Shown: piece after piece, positions 7,209-16,182 of the stretch
Layout of the letters: the number at the start of each line of letters is the position of its first letter
How positions within the stretch are numbered: position 1 is the first letter of the stretch
NCBI GenBank assembly: GCA_031412575.1
Contig: JANODG010000071.1
Location: 1-17,494 of the forward strand
Length of the DNA: 17,494 nucleotides
Origin: JAMLIO01 sp031412575
GTDB taxonomy: Bacteria > Bdellovibrionota > Bdellovibrionia > Bdellovibrionales > UBA1609
Reading direction: 5' to 3'
Notes under the pieces: generated by a model
What the model was told of the DNA's origin: nothing
The model's input: the letters and a program-made list of their open reading frames with translations, nothing else
The model's database searches: none
Position numbers and translations under genes: made by a program

Positions 7209-10200
7209 CGGGTAAACTTTGCTTTCTCCGGCTTTTAAAATATAATCCTTACTCATGGTCTTAGACGAGATTTCAAAATAGACCTGTGTTGGCCCAGGAT
7301 GTTCTTCAAAAAGCAAAGTTAAGTCTTTAAGCTTCGTTAAAATTTCATCTTCTTTAAATCGAAACTTAATTTTAGTTTTTTTAGCCAGTTCGGATCTGAT
7401 GGGCTTAACTTCAGAAATGAACATTTTCTTTTGGCTTTCTTCGACTTCGATTTTACCAATGAAAATCATGGGAATGTCCACTTCGAATTGAAGTTTGTAT
7501 TTGTCATACGTGTCGGGAAAAACAATGGCTTCAAAAGATTCAAACTGATTTTCGATCTGAAGAAAAGCCATTCGTGTGCCTTTCTTTGTGATGATTTCAC
7601 GTTTACTTGAAATTAAACCAGGCCATTCCACAAACTCTTTTTTAGTTTTTTCGTCAATGAAAGTCTTCACTTCAAAAAGATGTTCGACGCCGTCTAAAGG
7701 ATGTCCACTTAGATAAAAACCTAAAACTTCTTTTTCGAAATTAAGAACTTCTTTTTTGGAATAGGACTCTGATTTTGGAATCACAACCTCGTGTTTCATT
7801 TCTTCGACATCAGCAAATAAATCAAATTGACCAATCTCTTTGTCTTTTCTTTGGCGTTCTTGGGCTTCGATGTAATACGTGTAGCCTTCAGATAATTCCT
7901 TTCGGTTATACCCAAATTCATCAAATGCGCCGGCTTTAATTAAGCTTTCAATAGTTTTTTTATTCACTCGTCTTAAATCAACAGTCGAGAAAAACTGATC
8001 TAAGCTTTCAAATTTTTGATCCGGCAAATTGTCGCGCGTTTCTAATATGGCTTCAACCGCAGCTTCACCCACACCTTTAATAGCCCCTAAAGAAAATAAG
8101 ATATCATCATCTGCCACATCAAATTGAAAGTTCGAAGTGTTTACACTTGGTGGTTTAATTCTAATTTTTTTTCTATGAGCATCTTTAGCATACTTAACCA
8201 CGTTGTCGGTGTTGCTCATCTCCGTACTTAATAAAGCCGCAAAAAATTCAACAGGGTAGTAATGTTTAAGCCACGCTGTTTGGGCCGAGATCACACAATA
8301 AGCGGCCGCATGGGATTTGTTAAAACCATACTTTGCAAATTCCGCCATCAGATCAAAAAGTTCACTGGCTTTTTTTAAGTCATGTTTATTGTCTTGGGCA
8401 CCTTTTAAGAAGCGTTCTTTTTGTTGCTCCATCTCTGAAGCAATTTTTTTCCCCATCGCTCGGCGTAACATATCCGCTTCGCCCAAGCTGTAATTTGCAA
8501 TTTTAGCAGCTATCAATTGCACTTGCTCTTGATAAACTACAATCCCGTATGTTTCTTCTAAAACAGATTCAAGCTCTGGAAAAAGATATTTCACTTTCAC
8601 ATCGCCCTGTTTTCGCTTCAAGTATTCCGGAATCATTTCCATTGGACCTGGTCGATACAATGCGGTGATGGCAACTAGATCTTCAAAACGACTAGGCTTA
8701 GCTTTTGTAATTAAACTTGTAATACCGCCGCCTTCAAACTGAAAAACTCCGGCCGTGTCCCCTTTCTGCATCAATTCATAAATACCAGGATCATTCATAG
8801 AAATATTAACAGTGTTAATTTTTATGCCCCTGTTTTTTTCTATAAGTTTAAAGGTGTTCTGAATATGGGTTAAAGTTTTTAGTCCTAAAAAGTCGAACTT
8901 GATAAGTCCAATTTTTTCGGCGTACTTCATGTCAAACTGAACCACGTTTTCGTCAGCACTCCCAATGTATAAAGGAGCATGATCTACAATATTTCCGTCG
9001 GCAATAATTACCCCTGCCGCGTGAATCCCTGCATGACGAACAAGGCCTTCTATCTTTAATGCCAGATCAATCAGTGAACGTATTTTTGGATCTTGCTCGA
9101 AAAGCTCTTCAAATCTAGGTTCGGCTTCTAAAGCCTCTGTGATCGTGATTCCTAATTTTTCTGGAACAAGTTTACAGATGTGATTCACTTCCGTGAAAGA
9201 AAATCCAAGAACACGGCCCACATCTCGGATGGCAGCGCGTGTTTGTAATTTTCCGTAAGTTATTATCTGCGACACACTCTGACGGCTGTATTTTTCAGTC
9301 ACGTATTGAATGACTTCAGGACGACGATCTTGACAGAAATCGATATCAAAATCTGGCATGCTGATACGTTCAGGATTTAAAAATCGCTCAAAAATTAAAT
9401 TATTCTGTAGCGGGTCTAAATCCGTAATTTTAAGACTGTAGGCGACCAGTGAACCAGCCCCTGATCCCCGACCAGGACCAACGGGTATGTCACTATTTTT
9501 TGCCCAACCAATAAAATCTTGTACGATTAAAAAGTAACCGTTAAAGCCCATTTGATTGATCACTTGAAGTTCAAAGTCTAAGCGATCAAAATATTTAGCT
9601 TTATCCGAATCTTGAATTTCATTTCTTAACTTTAATTCTAAAAAACGATCTTCTAATCCAAGCAAGGATAAGTATCTAAGCTCCTCGCCTTCAGTACGGC
9701 CCTCTTGCGTTTGAAAAGATGGCAAATGATAAATCGGCTGACCGTCATCTTTTGTGGTTTTAATTTTAACTTGGCATCTACCCGCAATCTCTTGAGTCTT
9801 TGTATATAGATCTGAATTAAATTGAAAAAGATTTTTCATCTCTTCTGAAGATTTAAAATAAAACTGATCTGATCCTAATTTTTTTCTAGAATCATCACCT
9901 AAAGTTTTGTTAGTGCCTACACAGACTAAAATCTCTTGGGCAATTTGATCTTCGGGATTTAAATAGTAAGTGTTATTGGACCCCACCATGGGAATCGCTA
10001 AATCCGAAGACACTTGATTTAAAAACTTATGGTATTCGTTTTCGTAAGATAAACCGTGAACGTTAAATTCTAAATAAAGCTGATCGCTAAAAATGGATTT
10101 TAAGTTTTTTAAACACTGATGACTTTGATCTGCGGATGATGATGAAAACGCTAAAGGTAGCCAACCATCAAAACCGCCGGTCATGACGATCAGATCTTGA

Positions 10201-10643
10201 TTAAACTCTTCAAGTTCCGAAAAATCTATAATTGGAACTGCAAAATTTGTCCGCCTTTGGTTTTTATAAGCTAAAGTCGAAATGCGACAGAGCTTCTGGT
10301 ACCCTTTATAATTTTGAGCCAAAAAAACTAATTTCCCAAAATTTTTTAAGTTTAAATTATACGGATTAGACGTCGCGGAAATTTTCTCGTTTCCTTTATC
10401 AAAGGTTTTATTAAAGCCAGCATCTTTAGAAAATGAAGTTAAAACCTCTAGCCCTAATATGGGATTGATTTCCTTTTTCTTGCACGAAAAATAAAACTCA
10501 GCCGCTGCAAACATATTGGTGTTGTCAGTCAAAGCTAATGAAGTCATGGAATAATTTTTTGCTTTTTCGATTAACTGATTGATCTCGGTCGAAGACTCAA
10601 GCAAAGAATAATGACTGTGATTGTGCAGGTGTACAAAACTCAT
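7137..10643 (-). CDS. dnaE: DNA polymerase III subunit alpha
   Basis: This is the replicative polymerase, 1168 residues, close to the 1160 of E. coli DnaE. The N-terminal PHP domain (about 3-280) begins HLHNHSHYSLL. It has TDNTN where TDHGN is usual, so metal binding there may be incomplete. The polymerase core shows GPGRGSGAGSLVAY (389-402) and PDFDIDF with catalytic Asp433 and Asp435. The third catalytic Asp is Asp584 in IKFDFLGLKTLT. Other family sequence includes RPGPMEMIP (664-672), YGIVVYQEQV (699-708) and AKYGFNKSHAAAY (770-782). A helix-hairpin-helix (KGVGEAAVEAIL) starts near 856. QFDLF (939-943) is a sliding-clamp-binding motif. An OB fold occupies about 1005-1085. ATG 10643 has AGGA ten bases upstream. 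The last 23 codons recur, diverged, at 6247-6318. No terminator is obvious in the 190 bases downstream. Confidence 0.97.
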   Translation of the reverse strand: MSFVHLHNHSHYSLLESSTEINQLIEKAKNYSMTSLALTDNTNMFAAAEFYFSCKKKEINPILGLEVLTSFSKDAGFNKTFDKGNEKISATSNPYNLNLKNFGKLVFLAQNYKGYQKLCRISTLAYKNQRRTNFAVPIIDFSELEEFNQDLIVMTGGFDGWLPLAFSSSSADQSHQCLKNLKSIFSDQLYLEFNVHGLSYENEYHKFLNQVSSDLAIPMVGSNNTYYLNPEDQIAQEILVCVGTNKTLGDDSRKKLGSDQFYFKSSEEMKNLFQFNSDLYTKTQEIAGRCQVKIKTTKDDGQPIYHLPSFQTQEGRTEGEELRYLSLLGLEDRFLELKLRNEIQDSDKAKYFDRLDFELQVINQMGFNGYFLIVQDFIGWAKNSDIPVGPGRGSGAGSLVAYSLKITDLDPLQNNLIFERFLNPERISMPDFDIDFCQDRRPEVIQYVTEKYSRQSVSQIITYGKLQTRAAIRDVGRVLGFSFTEVNHICKLVPEKLGITITEALEAEPRFEELFEQDPKIRSLIDLALKIEGLVRHAGIHAAGVIIADGNIVDHAPLYIGSADENVVQFDMKYAEKIGLIKFDFLGLKTLTHIQNTFKLIEKNRGIKINTVNISMNDPGIYELMQKGDTAGVFQFEGGGITSLITKAKPSRFEDLVAITALYRPGPMEMIPEYLKRKQGDVKVKYLFPELESVLEETYGIVVYQEQVQLIAAKIANYSLGEADMLRRAMGKKIASEMEQQKERFLKGAQDNKHDLKKASELFDLMAEFAKYGFNKSHAAAYCVISAQTAWLKHYYPVEFFAALLSTEMSNTDNVVKYAKDAHRKKIRIKPPSVNTSNFQFDVADDDILFSLGAIKGVGEAAVEAILETRDNLPDQKFESLDQFFSTVDLRRVNKKTIESLIKAGAFDEFGYNRKELSEGYTYYIEAQERQRKDKEIGQFDLFADVEEMKHEVVIPKSESYSKKEVLNFEKEVLGFYLSGHPLDGVEHLFEVKTFIDEKTKKEFVEWPGLISSKREIITKKGTRMAFLQIENQFESFEAIVFPDTYDKYKLQFEVDIPMIFIGKIEVEESQKKMFISEVKPIRSELAKKTKIKFRFKEDEILTKLKDLTLLFEEHPGPTQVYFEISSKTMSKDYILKAGESKVYPDLDFVQRVSKLMDIKDVTFDFGA

Positions 10644-10819
10644 ATCAACAAAATCCTAACATGATCTTGAGACCTGGCGAAACAGAGTTTACACCTTGGA
10701 CAACCGCTATCATCTTTTAAGGCTTACATTAATCTTGAATGCATAAATATATGGCATAAAATGAGTGACATAAAGCTGTGTCTTTAACATGGCTGCTAAA
10801 ACCAGATAGTTTAATACGC

Positions 10820-10856
10820 TTTGATGTTTTTGGTAAAAATTAATATGGACATCAAA
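10820..10856 (+). promoter_or_regulatory. Candidate promoter and operator for the secreted EEP-family enzyme
   Basis: TTGATG (10821-10826) and TATGGA (10844-10849) are 17 bases apart and place a start site near 10856, 30 bases before the ATG at 10886. The same stretch is bracketed by a perfect 8-bp inverted repeat, TTTGATGT (10820-10827) and ACATCAAA (10849-10856). The -35 lies in one arm and the -10 abuts the other, as an operator would. The -10 match is weak (3 of 6). The rest of the 242-base divergent gap shows no clear dnaE promoter. Confidence 0.3.
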
Positions 10857-10885
10857 ATATAGTCGAGCTCAAAATCAAAGTAGAG

Positions 10886-11773
10886 ATGAAAAATTTTAGT
10901 AAAATAATATTTGTGCAAATTTCGACTTTTTTAATCTCTATAAGTAGCTATTCTAGTTTTGCTCCAAATCCTAAAACACCTTTTTTTCAATCTGAAGGAA
11001 ATTTACATCTGATAAAAGTCGGCAGTTACAATATTAAAAAACAAGAATTGTTCGATGAACTTACTAAAGATTTTGAAGCTTTAAAATCAATAGAGGTTTT
11101 TGGCCTTCAAGAGGTCTTAATTGATTCAAGTATGAATTCCGATGAAGAATACAGTTTGAAATCCATCACAAAAAAGTATTGGCCCTTTCAATGTTTAGTC
11201 AAAGTGAATCAGGAGTCTAAAAAAATATGGGAAGGCCAAGTCGTTTTAAGTCGATTACCCCTCATTAAATGTGGACATTTCGATCTGGAAGCCACAGGCA
11301 CCAAAAAAAGAGTTGCACAGTGGGCGGTTGTAGAATTTTCGAAAGACAAGTTCATGCTTTTTGTGAACACCGATCATGAAACGAACACTAATTTAACCCT
11401 GGGTTTTCCAGACCGAAGAAAACAAATTTTGTCTTTAATTGATGGTATTAATTCTTGCGGTGAAACTATAAACCCTAAATGCTTAAATTGGACCAAAGTG
11501 ATTGTTGGTGATTTTAACACTTCAGGGATTTCAATCACTTCACCTATATCCACATTTAATGAAATTTCTAAAACAGAAGATTTAATGAGGCTTCACAAAT
11601 TTGATCGAATCCAACCTTGCCCGGACCAAGAAGCCACTTTCAGTTCGGTCTTCGGTAGCTATGAATTAGACCATATTTTTACTCATCAAGCTCGAATAAC
11701 GTCTTGTAGAGAAACTGCATATGATTTTTTAGGATCAGATCATTTTCCAATCTGGTTCGTCGTTAAAGCCTAA
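10886..11773 (+). CDS. Secreted endonuclease/exonuclease/phosphatase (EEP) family protein
   Basis: This 295-residue enzyme is predicted to be exported (signal peptide through about SYSSFA, residue 26). It carries the EEP metal-phosphoesterase motifs in order: SYN (Asn49), GLQEV (Glu76), VVLSRLPL (119-126), NTDHE (His164), VIVGDFN (Asp209, Asn211), ELDHIF (Asp262, His263) and GSDHFPIW (Asp285, His286). All expected catalytic positions are present, so it is likely active. Family members include DNases, sphingomyelinases and inositol phosphatases. The sequence alone does not choose, although a secreted nuclease or phospholipase-like role is plausible for an exported member. Cysteines at 191, 199, 245 and 274 could form disulfides. 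AGAG touches the ATG directly, so ribosome binding looks weak. The TAA stop lies inside a 56-base palindrome shared with the convergent DUF2237 gene. Confidence 0.88.
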   Translation: MKNFSKIIFVQISTFLISISSYSSFAPNPKTPFFQSEGNLHLIKVGSYNIKKQELFDELTKDFEALKSIEVFGLQEVLIDSSMNSDEEYSLKSITKKYWPFQCLVKVNQESKKIWEGQVVLSRLPLIKCGHFDLEATGTKKRVAQWAVVEFSKDKFMLFVNTDHETNTNLTLGFPDRRKQILSLIDGINSCGETINPKCLNWTKVIVGDFNTSGISITSPISTFNEISKTEDLMRLHKFDRIQPCPDQEATFSSVFGSYELDHIFTHQARITSCRETAYDFLGSDHFPIWFVVKA

Positions 11774-11826
11774 GTGCCTACCACCTATTTTGGATGCAAT
11801 GCATCCGAAATAGTAGTAGGCACTTA
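11771..11826. terminator. 56-base intergenic palindrome, bidirectional terminator or REP-like element
   Basis: Outer arms TAAGTGCCTAC (11771-11781) and GTAGGCACTTA (11816-11826) pair perfectly. After a small internal loop, CTATTT (11785-11790) pairs AAATAG (11808-11813), a T-G wobble follows, and GGATGCA (11792-11798) pairs TGCATCC (11800-11806). The element begins on the stop codon of the plus-strand gene and ends ten bases before the stop of the minus-strand gene, an ideal place for a shared terminator. Neither side has a proper U tract, so a dispersed palindromic repeat is an alternative. Confidence 0.6.
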
Positions 11827-11842
11827 ATCCGGCACTCAATCC
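11819..11842. repeat. Tandem 12-base duplication at the palindrome edge
   Basis: GGCACTTAATCC (11819-11830) is followed immediately by GGCACTCAATCC (11831-11842), one mismatch. The second copy contains the TGA stop of the DUF2237 gene and the first overlaps the palindrome arm. It may be a scar of insertion or slippage. Confidence 0.6.
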
Positions 11843-12252
11843 TTAGACACGTCAAATTTTTTTAAGGTCTCTAGGTCAATAAAATCCAGAAGTCTATCAC
11901 TTGTAGCCTCCAGATCTATTTTCGGTGCCTTACCCGCTTTGTAAGCTTGCACCCATCTCAGCGCGCACAAACACCATTTATCATCAGGAACAAGCCCCTT
12001 AAACTTGTACTCCGGCCTTGGGGTGGATAAGTCATTCCCTTTTGTTTTCGTGAATTCTAAAAATTCTTTAGTCACTTTGGCGCAGACGACATGCGTGCCT
12101 TCATCGAGAGGCCCAGATGAGCAGTTTCCATCCCTGTTGAACCCTGTAATCGGCGAAAGGGAACATACTTTAAGTTCTGACCCAAGAACATTTTTTGTTT
12201 CTATTTCCATTTTTGACCAACTTGTAAATGTTAAAAATAATATCCACCACAT
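11836..12252 (-). CDS. DUF2237 family protein
   Basis: The 138 residues match the DUF2237 family, which has no established function. Diagnostic stretches are NVLGSELKVCS, PITGFNRDGNCSSGP, GTHVVCAKVTKEFLEF, GNDLSTPRPEYKF, DDKWCLCALRWVQAYKAG and KIDLEATSDRLLDF. Conserved Cys, His and Trp residues are kept. Unlike typical members, which begin at about the NVLG segment, this one has 14 extra residues before a second Met (MWWILFLTFTSWSK). ATG 12252 has AGGA seven bases upstream and looks like the real start, so the hydrophobic lead may be a short export signal or membrane segment, without the usual basic residues. The gene follows the permease by 60 bases on the same strand with no terminator between, and probably ends the tesA transcript. 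Confidence 0.85.
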   Translation of the reverse strand: MWWILFLTFTSWSKMEIETKNVLGSELKVCSLSPITGFNRDGNCSSGPLDEGTHVVCAKVTKEFLEFTKTKGNDLSTPRPEYKFKGLVPDDKWCLCALRWVQAYKAGKAPKIDLEATSDRLLDFIDLETLKKFDVSKD

Positions 12253-12312
12253 AAAAAAATCCTAAAATAAGTTAAAAAACATTTCCTGAAAACATCCCAA
12301 TACTAAAAAATT

Positions 12313-14883
12313 CTATTCACTAAAAAGGTCTACTGTTTTTGTTTTAAGTGATTTGTTGATCGCCATTAAAGTCACGATCACACTTACAATCAAACTTCCA
12401 ACTAAAGATAAAATCGCTGGTGTTGAATCTAAAGTCCAAGTATTTTCAAAAATAAAATTCGAAATTAAAAAGCTCACCAAAAAACTTATCATAAGTCCAA
12501 CCATGGACGCTAAAAAACTAATAATTATAAACTGCCATAAAAACTGATTTTGTATCGTTCGAAAAGACGCTCCTAAAGATTTTAATAAACCAATGTCCCA
12601 CTTTTTTATCGTAGCTTGGTGATTTGCAATTGAATAAATCACGACAAAGCCGGCTAAAAAACAAAGTAAGGACATAAATTGTAAAGCCCAAACCATCTGA
12701 TCTGTGATTTGCACAATCCGTTCAATGACTCTTGAAACATCAATCATCGATATATTTGGATGAGCCTCGACGACCGAATCTTGAAGCCTAAGTTTACTTT
12801 CGGCATCAGATGTGTTTACCGTTGCCACGAAAGTTTTTGGCGCTAAATCTAAGGCACCTGGTTGAAATTGAATAAAAAAGTTCGGTTGAAACGAGCTCCA
12901 CTTAATGGACCTTAGATTCACGACAACACCTTCAATTGGAATTCCATCAATCTCAAAAGTCATACGATCATTTATTTTTAATCCAAGCCTTTGAGCAAAC
13001 CGTTTTTCTAAAGAAATTTCGGCGGTTTTAGATTCGTCAAATTGTCCGCTAAATGGTTTCCCCTCTAGAATAGTTTCAGAAGCATCTAATTTATCCTTAT
13101 ACGATAAATTAAAACCGCGATTTCTTGATCTTAACTCTTGCTCTTGCTCGCGAGATAACTTTTGCTGATTTTTTTTAAAATCTATCTTTTTACTAAAGTC
13201 GTTACCGTTGACCTCAATCAACCTGGCTTGGATGGTGGGAGAGACTTGTCGAAGTTCGGCCTTTTGATTCTTTATGATTTCAATAAGGGGATCTACTTGC
13301 TCCTCTTGAATATCAAACATAAAAAAACTTGGTATTTTAGAATCCAAAGGATTTTTAAGATCGTCTTGCACTGACTTTTGCACTTGGGGCAATAAATTTA
13401 AAAGCAAGACACCTATCCCAACAGATACAAAACATGTGGCTGTCGTTATTTTATCACGAGTTATTTCCCTTAAGGCCCAGCGTAAACTTAAATTATTGAT
13501 AGATGAGAATGATTTCATCGGGCGAAAAATTAAAAATGATAATAAAAAAAGAAATAGACCTGAAAATATAAAGATCAAAGCAAACATCGAACCAATTTTA
13601 AAAGAGTTCGAAAGCTGAACGGCCAAAAACCAAAAAAATAATAGAGCCGGCAAACTATAACCTAAAGTTAACAAAGTAGAGTGATTCACATTCACCTGAT
13701 CTTTGGATAAAAGTCGGATGGGTTTGATGTGAATTAAATTTAAACTTAAAGGTAGACATATTAATGCACTTCCAAGGCTTCCAATCAAAACTCCTAATAA
13801 GAATGTGGAAGGCTTTATGATGAAGCTAATTTCAAAAGGTAGAAGTCCCTGGGTTAAGCTGCCAATGACCGGAACAATCAAAAGGGCAACTAAAGAAGCT
13901 ACCAACGAACTTACAAAGCCTAGGACAAATATTTGAATCAGGTAGAAGCCGGATGCCAATTTCGGGGTTAAGCCTAAACTTATCAAGATGGCTATTTGAT
14001 CCACCTTCAACGAAAAATAAGACCTGACTAAAAACACAGTTCCAATCGCACTTAAAAAAAGCGCAACTAAAGAGGCAAGCCCTAAAAAATCATTCAGGAT
14101 TGTAAGAAGTCCGGCCATTTGCTCGCTGGCTTTTTCATGGGTGTAAATCTGAAGCTCAGGGCTTTCGATCTGCTCAAAAACTTTGTCTCTAAGTTCTGTC
14201 AATTGCATATTGTCTAAGTTTGGAATTTTATAAAATACGGTGTACCAAGCTAGGCTTCCGACTTTTATAAGTTCCGTCGCTTTTAAATTTTCAAGGCTCA
14301 TGTAAATTCTTGGGGCCACACTGCTTGTAAAGCCAGATGCAGAGTCTGAAGTGACAACATCTGCAATTTCAAAAATTGCACTTCCAACTTTGAGGGAGTC
14401 ACCTACTTTAACGTTCAATTGTCCAAGGACTTCTGGGTGCACCCAAAGTTTTAAAGAATCGGATAAATTTTTATGCGCTTCGGTTTGATTAAGTTTATTT
14501 CTTTGAAGCTCTACTTTACCATAAAAGGGATAGTCATATTCGATAGCTCTGATCTGAATAAGTCTTGTTTTTTTATTTAGGTTAGAAACCATAGAAAAGA
14601 CTTCAACCATGTTTGTTTGTTCTATTTTTTTTAAAGTCGCCTTATTTGTTACATTCTTTAAAACAGTTTTTTTTTCGTCATCAGTTATGGCACGTCTGGC
14701 GGATACGCCAAAATCAGCCCCTAGCAGTACTTTTGATTTAGCTTTTATGGTTTGATCTAAAGAAACTTTAAAACCATCTAAAGCAATAAAACCAGCAAGC
14801 CCCATAGCTAAATTTAAGACAAACAGAATACTGAATTTATGATTATTAGAAAGTTCTCGAAAAATATACTTAAACAGTTTCAA
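12313..14883 (-). CDS. ABC transporter permease, FtsX type with two modules (YbbP-like)
   Basis: This 856-residue inner-membrane protein has YbbP-type architecture. A first membrane segment (about 18-40) is followed by a periplasmic MacB-type domain (about 42-255). A group of membrane segments follows: about 262-290, 308-340 and 358-385 (first FtsX module), then 404-425 and 430-455. A second module begins with a segment at about 480-500, a second periplasmic domain (505-725) and three final segments (about 730-755, 780-810 and 822-842). Family members work with a cytoplasmic ATPase in envelope lipid or lipoprotein handling or as mechanotransmitters rather than simple importers; the substrate here is unknown. 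The start is TTG 14883 with GGA seven bases upstream. It overlaps the ATPase gene by 14 bases, and no ATG precedes the first membrane segment. Coupling to the ATPase is clear. Confidence 0.88.
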   Translation of the reverse strand: MKLFKYIFRELSNNHKFSILFVLNLAMGLAGFIALDGFKVSLDQTIKAKSKVLLGADFGVSARRAITDDEKKTVLKNVTNKATLKKIEQTNMVEVFSMVSNLNKKTRLIQIRAIEYDYPFYGKVELQRNKLNQTEAHKNLSDSLKLWVHPEVLGQLNVKVGDSLKVGSAIFEIADVVTSDSASGFTSSVAPRIYMSLENLKATELIKVGSLAWYTVFYKIPNLDNMQLTELRDKVFEQIESPELQIYTHEKASEQMAGLLTILNDFLGLASLVALFLSAIGTVFLVRSYFSLKVDQIAILISLGLTPKLASGFYLIQIFVLGFVSSLVASLVALLIVPVIGSLTQGLLPFEISFIIKPSTFLLGVLIGSLGSALICLPLSLNLIHIKPIRLLSKDQVNVNHSTLLTLGYSLPALLFFWFLAVQLSNSFKIGSMFALIFIFSGLFLFLLSFLIFRPMKSFSSINNLSLRWALREITRDKITTATCFVSVGIGVLLLNLLPQVQKSVQDDLKNPLDSKIPSFFMFDIQEEQVDPLIEIIKNQKAELRQVSPTIQARLIEVNGNDFSKKIDFKKNQQKLSREQEQELRSRNRGFNLSYKDKLDASETILEGKPFSGQFDESKTAEISLEKRFAQRLGLKINDRMTFEIDGIPIEGVVVNLRSIKWSSFQPNFFIQFQPGALDLAPKTFVATVNTSDAESKLRLQDSVVEAHPNISMIDVSRVIERIVQITDQMVWALQFMSLLCFLAGFVVIYSIANHQATIKKWDIGLLKSLGASFRTIQNQFLWQFIIISFLASMVGLMISFLVSFLISNFIFENTWTLDSTPAILSLVGSLIVSVIVTLMAINKSLKTKTVDLFSE

Positions 14884-15574
14884 TTGAAATTCCGCTATGA
14901 GTATTTACAAATCGCTGATCCAATTGGCCACCAAGCATATGCAGCTGATAGTCACAGCGCTTTGCAAGTTCTAAATCATGAGTGACTAAAACAAGGGATG
15001 TGCCAGACGTCTTGGTCATATTAAAAAGTAAATCCATCACTTTTTTTCCGGTCTCCGTATCAAGGTTTCCGCTGGGCTCGTCAGCAAGTAGCACCTTGGG
15101 GCGCATGACTGAAGCTCGGGCTATAGCGACTCTTTGCCTTTCTCCACCGCTAAGCTGATGTGGAAGATGGTTTTTACGATCACTTAAGCCAACAGCTTTT
15201 AACATTTCTATTGTCTGTTCTTCTGCGTTTGGGCTTGATAAAATTTCCAAGGGTAGACTTACATTTTCTTGAGCCGTCAGGTTAGGCATTAAATGAAACT
15301 GTTGAAAAACAATACCTACAGTTCTGGACCTGAAAAGTGCCAATTGTTTTTCTGACAGCGCAGACATTAAAGTGCCATCCACAGTGATTGAACCAGAGTT
15401 TACAGAATCTAATCCTGCAAGGAGAGTTAAAATGGTGGTCTTACCGCTTCCCGAGGGGCCTGTTAAAGCTAAGCTTTTTCCCGCTTCTAAGCTAAACGAA
15501 ATATCATGGAGTGCTTTAATAATATCTTCGCCTTGCTTAAAGGTCTTTGATAAATTTTTTACTTCGAGAATCAT
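14870..15574 (-). CDS. ABC transporter ATP-binding protein (YbbA/LolD-like)
   Basis: This 234-residue cytoplasmic ATPase powers the adjacent permease. All nucleotide-binding motifs are intact: Walker A GPSGSGKTT (39-47), Q-loop in FQQFHLMPNLT (Gln91/92), signature LSGGERQRVA (141-150), Walker B VLLADEP (161-167) with SGNLD following, and H-loop His199 in VTHD. The sequence type belongs to the MacB/LolD/YbbA group that pairs with FtsX-type permeases. Context with tesA upstream and a two-module permease downstream favours the YbbA branch over LolD. The start ATG overlaps the tesA stop as ATGA (4 bases), and its own 3' end overlaps the permease start by 14 bases, so the three are translationally coupled. 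No oddity was seen. Confidence 0.93.
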   Translation of the reverse strand: MILEVKNLSKTFKQGEDIIKALHDISFSLEAGKSLALTGPSGSGKTTILTLLAGLDSVNSGSITVDGTLMSALSEKQLALFRSRTVGIVFQQFHLMPNLTAQENVSLPLEILSSPNAEEQTIEMLKAVGLSDRKNHLPHQLSGGERQRVAIARASVMRPKVLLADEPSGNLDTETGKKVMDLLFNMTKTSGTSLVLVTHDLELAKRCDYQLHMLGGQLDQRFVNTHSGISIETV

Positions 15575-16176
15575 AGGCTGTCCTGGATATTTTTTAAAAT
15601 GTAATTCGCAATAATTTTATGACCTTTCTCGTTTGGATGTATCCCATCTTCTATATTCAGTTCTTTTCGCCCACCGACCCCTTCTAACAAAAATGGAATA
15701 GTCTTTATCTTATTCTCTTTCACTAAATCTGTAAAAGTAGATTCAAAAGCAAGTCGATATTCTGCTCCATAATTTGTTGGCATTTTCATACCGGCTAAGT
15801 AAACAGTGACACCCTTTGAGGTGGCTAATTTAATCGCATCATTCAAATTTTTTTTCGTCATTTCTGGCTTGATTCCCCTTAAGCCATCATTGCCACCAAG
15901 GGCTAAAATTAAAACATCTGGTTTTTTCTTTAAATGCCACTGAAGTCTTTTGACAGCACTTGCAGATGTCGATCCGCTTATTCCAGCACTAATGACTTCT
16001 ACGTTTTTTTTCTTTTCATCTAATAAGATCTGCAGTTGATTCGGGAAAGCGTCTTGCTTTTGAATGCCATAGCCTTCGGTTATAGAATCACCGAGAATGA
16101 GTAGTCTCTTTTTAACACTAGCCGCTTCTAAGCTTGAAATCATAGAAAAAGTTAGGAAAAATATTATATATTTCAT
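15571..16176 (-). CDS. tesA: Periplasmic arylesterase/thioesterase I (TesA-like SGNH hydrolase)
   Basis: TesA hydrolyses acyl thioesters, aryl esters and lysophospholipids in the periplasm. The 201-residue product has a signal peptide cleaved near LEA (residue 18). The four SGNH blocks follow: GDSITEGYG (Ser31), AGISG (Gly65), GGNDGLRG (Asn96) and DGIHP (Asp177, His180). Length and motif order match the TesA family well. It leads a chain with the ABC ATPase (4-base overlap) and permease. In E. coli tesA lies beside ybbA-ybbP but is divergent, so the co-directional order here is a variant of the same neighbourhood. There is no usable Shine-Dalgarno; GGAT lies two bases from the ATG. A strong -10 lies only six bases upstream, hinting at a leaderless message. 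Confidence 0.92.
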   Translation of the reverse strand: MKYIIFFLTFSMISSLEAASVKKRLLILGDSITEGYGIQKQDAFPNQLQILLDEKKKNVEVISAGISGSTSASAVKRLQWHLKKKPDVLILALGGNDGLRGIKPEMTKKNLNDAIKLATSKGVTVYLAGMKMPTNYGAEYRLAFESTFTDLVKENKIKTIPFLLEGVGGRKELNIEDGIHPNEKGHKIIANYILKNIQDSL

Positions 16177-16182
16177 ATCCGA

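Noticed and set aside
7137..10643. TDNTN in place of TDHGN in the DnaE PHP domain as a sign of a lost proofreading activity.
   Set aside because: Degenerate PHP domains are common in DnaE, for example in E. coli, so this is not remarkable by itself.
10644..10885. A minus-strand TATATT with a candidate -35 upstream of dnaE.
   Set aside because: The -35 (TTATGT) matches only two positions; not enough for a promoter call.
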